From positions 620,001-684,000 of the forward strand of contig NZ_CANNDO010000001.1 of assembly GCF_947503385.1 (NCBI RefSeq): 64,000 nt of DNA. The letters are read 5' to 3'. Source of the stretch: an uncultured Tateyamaria sp. GTDB lineage: Bacteria > Pseudomonadota > Alphaproteobacteria > Rhodobacterales > Rhodobacteraceae. Numbering within the stretch: position 1 is the stretch's first letter; every line of letters starts with the position of its first letter. The notes beneath the pieces were generated by a model, which saw nothing but the letters and a program-made list of their open reading frames with translations, made no database searches and was not told where the DNA came from. A program made the position numbers and the translations under genes. This document shows positions 17,575-26,751 of the stretch, in pieces.

Positions 17575-18452
17575 GCCCGTCCGACCCCGCCATCCAACGC
17601 CCGCCACAGCCACAGCAGGCCCGACTGGGCCGACGATCCGGTGTGGTGTATTCCATATTGCCAGCCCGCCACGCTGCACAGCCGTTGCAATTCATCTTTG
17701 CGCGCGGCGAGGCGGGACAGGTAGCGATCCTTGAGCTCTGACGCCTTCAGCGTCTCATGTTCCAGCGTGCCACCGACGCTTTCGAAAATGGTGCGCCCGC
17801 GAAAGGGGAAGGCCTCTTCGGCAGGGTCAAGGACGTGGTAGAGCACACCGCGCACCCCTCGATCGGCGGCTTTGGTCAGGGCCAGTTTCACGGCCTCGAT
17901 GTCACCCATGAAATCCGAGACAAAGACGGCGCGGGCATGGGGGATCATGGCGCGGTGTTCCGGCGGGGCATAGTCGTCCATCGCGTCTTCGGAGAACATC
18001 TCGGCCAGTCGCAGTATCTGCGCATTGCCGCGCCGCGGCGGCAGTGACGTGCCCGTCAGGCCCACACGTTCGCCCCCACGGATCAGCAGAATGGCAAGGG
18101 CAAGGCTCAGCACCCGCGCGCGGTCCGCCTTGGTCGGCAGATCGGGAGCAGAGGCAAAGCGCATCGCGGCCCCTTGATCGACCCACAGCATCACCGACTG
18201 CGCAATCTGCCATTCGCGTTCGCGCACAAACTGCACGTCCCCCATGGCCGAGCGGCGGTGGTCGATCATCCGACGGCTGTCCCCGATTTGCGCGGGCCGG
18301 TACTGCCAGAAATCATCCCCCATCCCCGCGCGCCTGCGGCCGTGATCGCCCAGCAGAACGGCACCGGCCAGATGTTCGGCGCGGGCCAGCAGGGGTGGCA
18401 GACGCGCGGCCTGCGTTTCAGCCTGCGCGCGGAGGGTGGTGGGTGTGATCAC
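17571..18452 (-). CDS. DUF58 domain-containing protein
   Basis: This 293-residue soluble protein contains the DUF58 signature region around residues 45-75 (FWQYRPAQIGDSRRMIDHR), a variant of the common YxPGDDxRxIDW motif. The later part has a vWA-like fold (ARAVFVSDFMG). DUF58 proteins are encoded with MoxR ATPases and are thought to be adaptor or vWA partners. The start codon is GTG at 18452, overlapping the moxR stop (GTGA). The stop overlaps the DUF4159 start. The tight coupling on both sides implies one transcript. Confidence 0.88.
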   Translation of the reverse strand: MITPTTLRAQAETQAARLPPLLARAEHLAGAVLLGDHGRRRAGMGDDFWQYRPAQIGDSRRMIDHRRSAMGDVQFVREREWQIAQSVMLWVDQGAAMRFASAPDLPTKADRARVLSLALAILLIRGGERVGLTGTSLPPRRGNAQILRLAEMFSEDAMDDYAPPEHRAMIPHARAVFVSDFMGDIEAVKLALTKAADRGVRGVLYHVLDPAEEAFPFRGRTIFESVGGTLEHETLKASELKDRYLSRLAARKDELQRLCSVAGWQYGIHHTGSSAQSGLLWLWRALDGGVGRA

Positions 18453-19456
18453 GCGGCGGCAGCCTTGCGGCTGAGGCCCTCAGCGGTTTCGTCGATCAGG
18501 TCGGCAAGGCTGTCGCCCCGCGCCCGTGCGGCAAAATTCAGGGCCATTCGGTGGCTCAGCACCGGGCGCGCCATATCAATCACGTCCTCGGCTGATGGTG
18601 CCAGACGCCCTTGCAGCAGCGCGCGGGCGCGCACCGCCAGCATCAGCGCCTGCGCGGCGCGCGGGCCGGGGCCCCACGCGACGGTTTCGCGGACCTTTTC
18701 GGATGCGTCTGCCTCTCCGGGGCGGAAGGCGCGCACAAGATCAAGGATCATTTCGACGACGCTTTCACCAACCGGCATCCGGCGCAGCAGCGTTTGTGCG
18801 GCCAGCAGTTCTTCTGTTGTAAAGACTTGGGTCGATTGCGCGTCCTCGGTGCCTGTGGTTGCCACCAGAATGTCCCGTTCCGTCGCGCGGTCGGGGTAGA
18901 GCACGTCGATCTGGACAAGGAACCGGTCCAACTGCGCCTCTGGCAGGGGGTATGTCCCCTCTTGTTCGATCGGGTTCTGCGTGGCCAGCACGTGGAACGG
19001 CACACCCAGCGGGCGGTCTTGCCCGGCGACGGTCACCGTCTTTTCCTGCATCGCCTGCAACAGCGCGGACTGCGTCCGGGGGGAGGCCCGGTTGATTTCA
19101 TCCGCCATCAAAAGCTGGCAGAACACCGGCCCGGGTACAAAACGAAACGCGCGCGTGCCGTCTTCGGCGGTGTCCAGCACTTCGGAGCCCAGAATGTCCG
19201 CAGGCATCAGGTCCGGCGTGAACTGAATGCGGTTGCCGTGCAGGCCCATCACGGTGGACAAAGTTTCGACCAGCCGCGTCTTGCCCAGCCCGGGCAGACC
19301 GATCAGCAGGCCGTGCCCACCGCACAGCAGCGCGGTCAATGTCAGTTCCACCACCCGTTCCTGCCCGATGAAACGATTGGTGATCGATGCCTTGGCCTCG
19401 GACAGTTTGCCTCCGAGTGCTTCGATGTCCGCGACAAGATCCTCTGCGTCAGCCAT
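18449..19456 (-). CDS. MoxR family AAA+ ATPase
   Basis: This 335-residue AAA+ ATPase has Walker A GLPGLGKTR near residue 55 and Walker B with sensor sequence LLMADEINRASPRTQSALLQAMQE-like near 118-140 (only the core is quoted here: ADEINRASPRTQ). It then has a QNPIEQEGTYPLPEAQ segment that is strongly conserved in MoxR proteins. MoxR ATPases act as chaperones that mature or insert metal cofactors into partner proteins, with vWA proteins as targets. The ATG at 19456 was chosen since it follows AGAAAGAGAAG and gives a normal MoxR N-terminus; the frame stays open further upstream without family sequence. It is first in a four-gene operon and divergent from the DUF1285 gene. Confidence 0.93.
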   Translation of the reverse strand: MADAEDLVADIEALGGKLSEAKASITNRFIGQERVVELTLTALLCGGHGLLIGLPGLGKTRLVETLSTVMGLHGNRIQFTPDLMPADILGSEVLDTAEDGTRAFRFVPGPVFCQLLMADEINRASPRTQSALLQAMQEKTVTVAGQDRPLGVPFHVLATQNPIEQEGTYPLPEAQLDRFLVQIDVLYPDRATERDILVATTGTEDAQSTQVFTTEELLAAQTLLRRMPVGESVVEMILDLVRAFRPGEADASEKVRETVAWGPGPRAAQALMLAVRARALLQGRLAPSAEDVIDMARPVLSHRMALNFAARARGDSLADLIDETAEGLSRKAAAA

Positions 19457-19506
19457 GACTTCTCTTTCTTCCGGGGTATATGCTTTAGGGTACCAACCTA
19501 TGGCCA

Positions 19507-20106
19507 ATGCATGGAATGGCAAAAGATATGAGTGCACAAAAAACCGTGACACCGGATGCCGAGGGCCTTGTGGCGTCGATCACTGCTGCAAAAACACGCG
19601 GATTGCCGCCCGTACATCTCTGGAATCCGCCGTTTTGCGGTGATCTGGACGTGCGCATCGCCCGAGATGGGACGTGGTTTTATCAGGGTACGCCGATTGG
19701 GCGACCCGGATTGGTCAAACTGTTCTCATCGATTCTCAAGCGTGAGGGGGGCAAATATTTCCTCGTGACGCCTGTGGAAAAGGTGGGGATCACGGTCGAC
19801 GACGCTCCGTTTGTCGCAATCGACTTTGAGGTGCAGGGCGAAGGCGTGGCGCAGGTCCTGACCTTTACGACCCATGTCGACGATATGGCCAAGGCCGGGC
19901 CGGATCATCCCATCCGGGTGGAGCGGGACCCCAAAAGTGGTGAGCCGTCGCCCTATATCCTGATCCGCGCGGACCTTGAGGCGCTGATTGATCGCAAGAG
20001 CTTTTACCGGCTTGTCGATCTTGGCGTTCATCATGACGGATGGTTTGGCGTTTGGTCGGGTGGCGCATTCTTTGGCATCATCCCGTCTTCAGAATTGCCC
20101 AGCTGA
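19507..20106 (+). CDS. DUF1285 domain-containing protein
   Basis: This protein of up to 199 residues matches the DUF1285 family. It has NPPFCGDLDVRIARDGTWFY and later SPYILIRADLEALIDRKSFY and a C-terminal GVWSGGAFFGI. Family members are small soluble proteins of unknown function with a two-domain beta-rich fold. Three in-frame ATGs (19507, 19516, 19528) are possible starts; homologues usually begin close to the SAQKTV region, so 19528 is also plausible. It is divergent from moxR with only about 50 bases between them, so both promoters must lie there. Confidence 0.8.
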   Translation: MHGMAKDMSAQKTVTPDAEGLVASITAAKTRGLPPVHLWNPPFCGDLDVRIARDGTWFYQGTPIGRPGLVKLFSSILKREGGKYFLVTPVEKVGITVDDAPFVAIDFEVQGEGVAQVLTFTTHVDDMAKAGPDHPIRVERDPKSGEPSPYILIRADLEALIDRKSFYRLVDLGVHHDGWFGVWSGGAFFGIIPSSELPS

Positions 20107-20194
20107 CGCACACGCCATGTGCGCGTGCAACCCTTGGGCGCGGGCGGTGTCCACGGCATGATGCAGGCCTGACACAGCAGGCGAGGGCATTCAC

Positions 20195-20896
20195 ATGACA
20201 CAGGGCACCGCAGTGATCATCGGCGCGGGCAGAGGCCTGTCGGCGTCTCTTGCGCGCAAACTGGCCGAACGGGGACACCCGGTTGTCTTGGGCGCGCGCA
20301 ACGTCGCAAAACTGGACGACCTGGTGGCAGAGACCGGGGCGCAGGCGGTCGCGGTGGACGGCAGCGATGCGCCGTCGATGGACGCACTCTTTGCCGGTAT
20401 CGACGGTCGCATAGACGTTGCCATCTACAATCCTTCGGCCCGCGCGCGGGCACCAGTGGCCGATTTGGATCCCGAAGAGGTGCGGCGCGCCCTCGAAGTC
20501 ACGGCGTTCGGGTCATTCCTGCTGGGCCGTGCAGCGGCGGGCCGGATGCTGGCGCAGGACCCGGTGGACGGTGCGCGCGGCACGATCCTGTTCACTGGCG
20601 CGTCGGCGGGGGTCAAAGGCTTTGCCCAATCCGCCCCGTTTGCCATGGGAAAATTCGCGCAACGTGGCCTCGCGCAAAGCATGGCGCGCGAATTACACCC
20701 ACAAGGCGTGCACGTGGCGTGGGTCAACATCGACGGTGGTATATCAAATGTGGCCCGGGCCGAACGCACTGACGATGGCACGGATAATATGCTGGACCCG
20801 GACGCCATTGCCGACGCCTATCTGGGTCTGATCGACCAGCATCGGTCGGCATGGTCCAACGAGATCGCGCTGCGCCCTTGGGTGGAACGATTCTGA
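20195..20896 (+). CDS. SDR family protein lacking the catalytic Tyr
   Basis: This 233-residue short-chain dehydrogenase/reductase has a Rossmann start VIIGAGRGLSASLA (a GxGxGLG-like dinucleotide site, residues 8-20), the serine of the active site in FTGASAG (Ser137), and Lys153 in FAMGKFA. The usual active-site Tyr four residues before the Lys is Phe149. The catalytic Tyr is therefore missing, as in a subgroup of bacterial SDR proteins whose substrates are not known. The protein may bind NAD(P)(H) but its oxidoreductase activity is uncertain. It is followed after 40 bases by hydroxypyruvate isomerase on the same strand. Confidence 0.82.
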   Translation: MTQGTAVIIGAGRGLSASLARKLAERGHPVVLGARNVAKLDDLVAETGAQAVAVDGSDAPSMDALFAGIDGRIDVAIYNPSARARAPVADLDPEEVRRALEVTAFGSFLLGRAAAGRMLAQDPVDGARGTILFTGASAGVKGFAQSAPFAMGKFAQRGLAQSMARELHPQGVHVAWVNIDGGISNVARAERTDDGTDNMLDPDAIADAYLGLIDQHRSAWSNEIALRPWVERF

Positions 20897-20936
20897 CCGG
20901 CTGGCGTCCGGTCAGGCGGGACGCTAGGGTCGCGCC

Positions 20937-21689
20937 ATGCCGCAATTTGCCGCCAATCTGAGCTATCTCTGGGCCGAACTGCCCTATCTCGACCGGTTCG
21001 ATGCGGCGGCTGAGGCCGGGTTCGGCGCGGTCGAGGTTCTGCAACCCTATGACGTCCCCGCGCCCGAGACGCAGGCTGCGCTGCGCCGCAACGGGTTGCG
21101 GTTCGTCCTGCTGAACGCACCGGGACCGAACTATACGGGTGGCGCGCGCGGGTTTGCGGCGCTTCCGGGGGGTGAGGCGCGTTTCGACTATGATATGCGT
21201 CGGGCCACGCGATATGCGCAGGCGCTGGGGGCGGGGCTGGTCCATGTGCAATGCGGTGACGCCTCCGGCCCAGAGGCGCGGGCCACGTTGATGGCCAATT
21301 TGCGGCGCGCTTGCGAAGGGCTCCCGGATGGGCTGACGGTGACGCTGGAGCCGATCAATCCGCAGGACAGGCCCGGCGGCTATCTGAACAGTTACGATCA
21401 GGCGGCGGAGATCATTGCGGCGGTGAATGCGCCCAACCTGGGTCTCCAATATGACAGCTATCACGCGCAGATGATCACCGGGGACGCGCTGGGATGCTTT
21501 GCCGCCCACGCGGACATGATCCGACACATCCAGATCGGAGACAGCCCGGACCGCGCCGTGCCGGGCACGGGCGAGATTGATTTTGCCGCGCTGTTCGCCG
21601 CCATTGATGCCAGCGGGTACACCGGCTGGGTCGGCGCGGAATATCACGCCGGGGACCGGACGGAGGCCAGTCTGGGCTGGTGGCTATAA
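20937..21689 (+). CDS. hyi: Hydroxypyruvate isomerase family protein
   Basis: This 250-residue TIM-barrel protein of the AP-endonuclease 2 fold begins with FAANLSYLWAELPYLDRF, which is typical of hydroxypyruvate isomerase (Hyi/OtnI). Metal-binding residues are visible in TLEPIN (Glu), LQYDSYHAQ (Asp, His), HIQIGD (His) and GAEYHAG (Glu). It would interconvert hydroxypyruvate and tartronate semialdehyde, or act on a related 2-oxo sugar acid (OtnI type). No glyoxylate carboligase or tartronate semialdehyde reductase gene is adjacent, so the pathway is not fixed. The upstream SDR gene might be functionally linked. Confidence 0.85.
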   Translation: MPQFAANLSYLWAELPYLDRFDAAAEAGFGAVEVLQPYDVPAPETQAALRRNGLRFVLLNAPGPNYTGGARGFAALPGGEARFDYDMRRATRYAQALGAGLVHVQCGDASGPEARATLMANLRRACEGLPDGLTVTLEPINPQDRPGGYLNSYDQAAEIIAAVNAPNLGLQYDSYHAQMITGDALGCFAAHADMIRHIQIGDSPDRAVPGTGEIDFAALFAAIDASGYTGWVGAEYHAGDRTEASLGWWL

Positions 21690-21768
21690 GGCTGTGCGGT
21701 GGCGCACTTTTGCAGGCCCGCCCCCGCCGATATCATCGCGCCGACAGACCGCTCAGGAGACCCGCGAT

Positions 21769-21996
21769 ATGATCCCCAAGAAATATGCCCACATCGTTTT
21801 TGGCCTCATTCTCAGCGGGATGATGTCATTCCTTGTCTCGGGGATTTCGACCTATCTGGCGGTGGGGATGATCCCCGGATTTCTGGGGGAATGGATCTGG
21901 GCATGGCTGCCAAGCTGGGCCGTGGCCTTTCCCATCGTGCTGGTTGTCGCGCCCTTTGCCCGCCGCCTCGTGGCGGCGATCACGATCGAGGAGTGA
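21769..21996 (+). CDS. DUF2798 small membrane protein
   Basis: This 75-residue protein has two membrane helices (about 10-32 and 44-65) and the pattern KKYAHIVFGLILSGMMSF, which is the DUF2798 signature. The ATG at 21769 has CAGGAGA about 8 bases upstream. The function of the family is unknown. It lies alone between hyi and a minus-strand gene. Confidence 0.85.
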   Translation: MIPKKYAHIVFGLILSGMMSFLVSGISTYLAVGMIPGFLGEWIWAWLPSWAVAFPIVLVVAPFARRLVAAITIEE

Positions 21997-22087
21997 TCGG
22001 GGCTGTCCCATGCTGGGACACCGCGCCACGCACCAAAAATCAATGGGTTACAGAGGCCGTTTTACCATTTGTTAGGACTTCGCCCGC

Positions 22088-22654
22088 TCAGCGCCGAAAG
22101 GGAGAGGGGCGTGGACCATGGCGGGCAGAGGCCACAACGTCGTCGATCCGCGTGGCGCGGGTGGGTGCGGACTTGGCCGTTTTGATCCATGCCAGCGTCC
22201 CGCGTTTGACACAGCGGGGGTAGCGATCCCACGCGGGTCGCAACGCCTCGCCCAACGCGGCGGCGAGGTCCCCGGGCACCTCCAGCCGGTCCACGTCATC
22301 CAGAACGGCCCACATGCCCTTGACCAGTGCCGCCGCGATCAACGCTTTGCCCGCCTGTGTCACCCGCATCGCCGACCGCGCCGATGCCGGAGTGCGGGGC
22401 AAGACGCGGTAGGACGACCCTGCGTCATCCACGCGACGGGTCACGCTGTCGATCGAACCCCGGCACAACAGCTTTGCGACCGCGTCACCCCATGGCAGGC
22501 AATGCGGTGACGGCTGTTTGTTGACGACCGGCCAGACCGGTCCAGCGGTGGCGTGAGTATCGGCGAGCCATGCGCGCAGTGCGGCGCGGGATTTTACCTG
22601 GGCCTGCGGGCACGCACGCGCCACGCTGGAACAGGGGTGTTTGGTGCAGGTCAT
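22088..22654 (-). CDS. YdeI/OmpD-associated family protein, somewhat diverged
   Basis: This 188-residue protein shows the YdeI/OmpD-associated (bacteriocin-protection) layout. It has SRAALRAWLADTHA at the N-terminus, LLCRGSIDS (usually LLCFGWIDS) in the middle, PRTPASARSAM, and a C-terminal ALRPAWDRYPRCVKRGTLAWI followed by TAKSAPTRATRI. The stretch after PASARSAM is shorter than in relatives, where an NKARxxxLIAxG segment is expected. Several usually conserved aromatic residues are changed (F to R, W to S in LLCRGSIDS). It may therefore be a fast-evolving or decaying copy. An ATG at 22654 was chosen; the frame opens slightly further upstream. Confidence 0.6.
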   Translation of the reverse strand: MTCTKHPCSSVARACPQAQVKSRAALRAWLADTHATAGPVWPVVNKQPSPHCLPWGDAVAKLLCRGSIDSVTRRVDDAGSSYRVLPRTPASARSAMRVTQAGKALIAAALVKGMWAVLDDVDRLEVPGDLAAALGEALRPAWDRYPRCVKRGTLAWIKTAKSAPTRATRIDDVVASARHGPRPSPFRR

Positions 22655-22831
22655 GGATGCGGCTTGGGGTCTTATTCCAGTCGCCGCCCACAAAAACAAA
22701 GCCGACGCGAGACGCGGAGTTTTCCCTGCCTATCGGGCACGCCACCACGAGACGGCGCAGGGGGTCGCGTGGTCATGCACCGTCGATCTGCCATGTGAGG
22801 CCGCCAAAAGGCCAAAGAGTGCACGGAGCGG

Positions 22832-23353
22832 TCAGCGACCGTCCATCGGGTGAACCCAAACTTCGGCATCTGGGTCATGCGCGGCGCGGGTGCCGTCCGT
22901 GGTGGCCCCAACCCGTTTGGCCACCGCCTGCGACTGTGTGTTTTCCACGTCGATATAGCTGTGGAGCTTGTCCAGTCCGAGCGCCGCCCCGGCCCATGTT
23001 CTGACGGCGACCGCGGCCTCGGTGGCGTAGCCATTGCCCTCGGCCCCGTCAAAGAGATGCCATGCCAGTTCGATATCCGGCCAGTCCGAATGCTTGAGCA
23101 AGCCCACACGCCCAACAGGCTGCATCGTCTGCGACAGGACAACGGTGAAAAAGCCAAAGCCGTGCCAGTGCCAGTGGCCGATGCCTGTCAGAAAGCTGTA
23201 CCATGCCTGTTCCGCTGTGGTTGTTTCGCCCTGCGCCTCAAGCGACGGCGCGCTGGTCATAAACCGGGTGAACGCAGGCAGATCATCGCGTTCGGGGCCA
23301 CGCAAAACCAGACGCTCTGTCGTGAGAAAGGGGGCGGTCGTGAGAGAGTTCAT
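22832..23353 (-). CDS. GNAT family N-acetyltransferase
   Basis: This 173-residue RimJ/RimL-type acetyltransferase begins TAPFLTTERLVLRGP, the common family start. An acetyl-CoA binding turn is visible in GNGYATEAAVAV (a variant of Q/RxxGxG/A) and a substrate-side segment in YIDVENTQSQAVAKRVGA. The substrate is not known. The ATG at 23353 follows GGAAAGGCGA. It lies 126 bases downstream of polA on the same strand. Confidence 0.85.
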   Translation of the reverse strand: MNSLTTAPFLTTERLVLRGPERDDLPAFTRFMTSAPSLEAQGETTTAEQAWYSFLTGIGHWHWHGFGFFTVVLSQTMQPVGRVGLLKHSDWPDIELAWHLFDGAEGNGYATEAAVAVRTWAGAALGLDKLHSYIDVENTQSQAVAKRVGATTDGTRAAHDPDAEVWVHPMDGR

Positions 23354-23479
23354 TAGTCGCCTTTCCGGTCGCAGATAAAAAGTCCGGCCACGTTCGGGAT
23401 GCAGATGGACGCGCATCACAAACAGGAGCCGTTCGAATATGCCGTGGGCACAGCACCGTGGGCCAGAGGGGCGTGGGGG

Positions 23480-26272
23480 TCAGTGTGCTTCGGCCCAGTT
23501 TTGCCCTTGGCCCGCGTCCACGGTCAGCTTTACGTCCAGATGCACAACGGGAGCGTTGGCGCCTTCCATCACGTCCTTGGCCACGCCGATCAGGTCATCG
23601 ACGGCGCTGTCTTCAACTTCGAACAGCAATTCGTCGTGGACTTGCAGCAGCATGGCGGCGGGCAGGTCCTTGATCGCGTCGGGCATTCGGATCATGGCGC
23701 GGCGGATCACGTCAGCGGCGGTGCCTTGGATCGGGGCGTTGATGGCGGCGCGGGCGGCAAAGCCTGCGCGCGGCCCCTTGGAGGCAATTTCGGGCGTGTG
23801 GATCTTGCGGCCAAAGAGCGTCTGCACATAGCCGTGTTCCTTGGCGAATGTCTTGGTGTCGTCCATATAGGTGCGGATGCCGGGGAAGCGTTCGAAATAG
23901 CGGTCGATGAAGCCCTGCGCCTCGCCCCGTGGGATGCGCAGATTGCGGGCGAGGCCAAAGCCCGAGATGCCGTAGATGACGCCAAAGTTGATCGCCTTGG
24001 CCTTGCGGCGGATGTCGGGTGTCATGTCTTCGAGCGGCACGTCGAACATTTCGGATGCGGTGAGCGCGTGAATGTCGATGCCGTCCGCAAATGCCTGTTT
24101 GAGTTCGGGGATATCCGCGATGTGGGCGAGAATGCGCAGCTCGATCTGGGAATAGTCGAGTGCGACAAGGGTTTTGCCCGGCTCGGCCACGAAAGCCTCG
24201 CGGATGCGGCGGCCTTCTTCGGTGCGGATCGGGATGTTTTGCAGGTTTGGATCGGTCGAGGCGAGGCGTCCGGTGGAGGCCCCGGCGATGGCGTAGGACG
24301 TGTGTACGCGGCCCGTGTCGGCGTTGATGTGGTCCTGAAGCGCATCGGTATAGGTGGATTTGAGTTTGCTGAGTTGCCGCCAGTCGAGCACGCGGGCGGG
24401 CAGTTCGTGTTCGGTGGCGAGGTCTTCGAGCACGTCGGCACCGGTGGCATATGCGCCTGTCTTGCCCTTTTTACCGCCTTCGATGCCCATTTCGTCAAAC
24501 AGGATTTCGCCCAGTTGCTTGGGTGAGCCGACATTGAAGCTGCGGCCAGCCAGTTCGTGAATTTCCGCCTCGAGTCCGGCCATTTTCTGGGCAAAGGCAT
24601 TGGACATGCGGCTGAGCGTGTCGCGGTCGACCTTGATGCCGGAACGTTCCATGCCCGCCAGCACGTGGACCATGGGGCGTTCGAGCGTCTCGTAGACGCG
24701 GGTGGTTTTGGCGACGTGCAGTTGCGGTTTGAACAATTGCCAGAGGCGCAGGGTGATATCGGCATCCTCGGCGGCGTATTTTACCGCATCGTCGATGGGC
24801 ACCATGTCAAAGGTTTTGGCGGATTTGCCAGTGCCCAGCAGCGGTTTGATCGGGATCGGCGTGTGCCCAAGGTAGCGTTCGCTGAGCGTATCCATGCCGT
24901 GCCCGTGCAGGCCACCATGCATGGCGTAGGACATCAGCATGGTGTCGTCGATGGGGGCCACGTGGATGTCCAGACGCGCAAAGATTTTGGCGTCGTATTT
25001 CATGTTCTGGCCGATTTTGACGATGCTGTCGTCTTCGAGCACGGGTTTGAGCATGTCGAGTGCGGTGTCCAGCGGCATCTGGCCTTCGGCCAGCGCGTCG
25101 GAGCCAAAGAGGTCGTCGCCCCCCTGCCGGTGAGTCAGTGGGATATAGCAGGCGTGGCCTGCATTCACCGCAAGAGAGATGCCCACAAGGTCCGCCGTCA
25201 TTTCGTTGAGGCCGGTGGTTTCGGTGTCCACGGCGACGTAGCCGCGTTCATAGATCAGGTCGATCCAGCCTTGCAGCGCTTCGGCGGTCTGCACGTGCTC
25301 ATAGGTGGATTTGTCGAATGTGGGCGCTTTGGGGGCGTCGGTGGGGGCGGGGGCGGCCTCTTTGATCTCGGGCGGTTCCACGCCCATCTGTTCGGCGATG
25401 CGTTTGGTGAGGGTGCGGAACTCCATCTCGGCCAAGAAAGCCATGAGCGGTTCGGGATCCACGTCGCGCACTTCGAGGTCGTCGAGGGTGAAGTCGAGAG
25501 ACATGTTTTCGTCGAGGCGGACAAGGTCGCGGCTGAGGCGGATCTGGTCGGCATGGTCGATGAGGGTCTGGCGACGCTTGGGCTGTTTGATCTCGGAGGC
25601 GCGTTCGAGCAGGGCGTCGAGATCGCCAAATTCGTTGATCAGGAGGGCGGCGGTTTTTATGCCGATGCCCGGCGCGCCGGGCACGTTGTCGACGCTGTCC
25701 CCGGCCAGCGCCTGCACGTCGACCACACGTTCGGGATAGACCCCGAATTTCTCGTGTACGCCGTCGCGGTCGATGCGCTTGTTCTTCATCGCGTCGAGCA
25801 TTTCAACGCCGTCGCCCACAAGCTGCATCAGGTCCTTGTCTGAACTGATGATGGTGACGCGGCCCCCGGCGGCGCGGGCCTGCACGGCGAGGGTGGCGAT
25901 GATGTCGTCGGCCTCGAACCCTTCGCGTTCCTTGCAGGCGATGTTGAAGGCTTCGGTCGCCTGACGGGTCAGTGGAATCTGCGGGCGCAGATCTTCGGGC
26001 ATGGCGTCCCGGTTGGCCTTGTACTGGTCATAAAGGTCGTTGCGGAACGTGTGGCTGCCCTTGTCGAAGATCACGGCGATATGGGTGGGCGCGTCCGGGC
26101 CGTGGTTCCCCTCCACGTAACGCTGCAACATGTTGCAAAAGCCCGAGACGGCACCGATGGGCAGGCCGTCGGATTTGCGCGTCAGGGGCGGCAGGGCATG
26201 GTAGGCGCGGAAGATGAACGCCGATCCGTCGATCAGGTGCAGGTGGCAGCCTTTTCCGAATGCTACGGTCAT
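23480..26272 (-). CDS. polA: DNA polymerase I
   Basis: This 930-residue family A DNA polymerase fills gaps after repair and removes RNA primers. The N-terminal 5'-3' exonuclease region begins LHLIDGSAFIFRAYHALPPL and has FEADDIIATLA and an H3TH turn (PGAPGIGIKTAA). The proofreading domain keeps its metal ligands (AVDTETTGLN, IGQNMKYD, YAAEDADI), so 3'-5' exonuclease activity is likely. The polymerase domain has the A motif LDYSQIELR, the B motif RRKAKAINFGVIYG and the C motif QVHDELLFE. The ATG at 26272 has GAGGGG upstream. The frame is open further upstream but that part lacks homology. Confidence 0.97.
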   Translation of the reverse strand: MTVAFGKGCHLHLIDGSAFIFRAYHALPPLTRKSDGLPIGAVSGFCNMLQRYVEGNHGPDAPTHIAVIFDKGSHTFRNDLYDQYKANRDAMPEDLRPQIPLTRQATEAFNIACKEREGFEADDIIATLAVQARAAGGRVTIISSDKDLMQLVGDGVEMLDAMKNKRIDRDGVHEKFGVYPERVVDVQALAGDSVDNVPGAPGIGIKTAALLINEFGDLDALLERASEIKQPKRRQTLIDHADQIRLSRDLVRLDENMSLDFTLDDLEVRDVDPEPLMAFLAEMEFRTLTKRIAEQMGVEPPEIKEAAPAPTDAPKAPTFDKSTYEHVQTAEALQGWIDLIYERGYVAVDTETTGLNEMTADLVGISLAVNAGHACYIPLTHRQGGDDLFGSDALAEGQMPLDTALDMLKPVLEDDSIVKIGQNMKYDAKIFARLDIHVAPIDDTMLMSYAMHGGLHGHGMDTLSERYLGHTPIPIKPLLGTGKSAKTFDMVPIDDAVKYAAEDADITLRLWQLFKPQLHVAKTTRVYETLERPMVHVLAGMERSGIKVDRDTLSRMSNAFAQKMAGLEAEIHELAGRSFNVGSPKQLGEILFDEMGIEGGKKGKTGAYATGADVLEDLATEHELPARVLDWRQLSKLKSTYTDALQDHINADTGRVHTSYAIAGASTGRLASTDPNLQNIPIRTEEGRRIREAFVAEPGKTLVALDYSQIELRILAHIADIPELKQAFADGIDIHALTASEMFDVPLEDMTPDIRRKAKAINFGVIYGISGFGLARNLRIPRGEAQGFIDRYFERFPGIRTYMDDTKTFAKEHGYVQTLFGRKIHTPEIASKGPRAGFAARAAINAPIQGTAADVIRRAMIRMPDAIKDLPAAMLLQVHDELLFEVEDSAVDDLIGVAKDVMEGANAPVVHLDVKLTVDAGQGQNWAEAH

Positions 26273-26505
26273 GCGAATATCCCCTCTGGTTCCGAGACAG
26301 GTATTGCCATGATCCGCGTGGTCCCGCCAGCGACGCGGGCGATTTTTCTCCGCAAGGCCGAAAAGACGGCCGGGGAGGCAGGTGCTCCAGCCGACCCCGG
26401 TCCCCGGACCCGGCCGTGACCAAATTGAGCGCCTGCGGCGCACGCCATTGTTTATTTGGCGCTCACGGCGGGGATACGTTCACAACAGCGGGGCATGCCG
26501 CTGGC

Positions 26506-26685
26506 TCAGGCGTCGTCGGCGTGGTCGCGGTGCACATATTTGCAATCGCAATACGGGCATTCGACCCAACCGGTATCTTCGGGGATCTGCAACCAGACCC
26601 GCGGATGCCCCAGCGCGCCTTCGCTTCCGTCACAGGCCACACGGTGGCTGTCGACGATCTTGGTCTCGGGTGCGGGGAGGGTCAT
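26506..26685 (-). CDS. Zinc-finger domain protein, NDUFS6-like (zf-CHCC)
   Basis: This 59-residue protein has the zf-CHCC pattern: HRVACDG, then GHPRVWL and a C-terminal [11 protein letters not shown]. The Cys and His residues form one zinc site, as in the NDUFS6 accessory subunit of complex I and small alphaproteobacterial relatives. The ATG at 26685 is preceded by AAGGA about 11 bases upstream. Nothing nearby links it to respiration. It lies between polA and the DUF1203 gene on the same strand. Confidence 0.82.
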   Translation of the reverse strand: MTLPAPETKIVDSHRVACDGSEGALGHPRVWLQIPEDTGWVECPYCDCKYVHRDHADDA

Positions 26686-26751
26686 GGGAGGGCGGTCCTT
26701 GCTGAGCGTTGCGCAAGTGTTATGCGCCAAGCCTGCCGCCCCGACAAGGGT

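Noticed and set aside
24557-25843. 428-codon plus-strand frame opposite polA
   Set aside because: It is the antisense of polA in a high-GC region, with His/Gly-rich composition typical of a reverse-strand shadow. polA is unmistakable.
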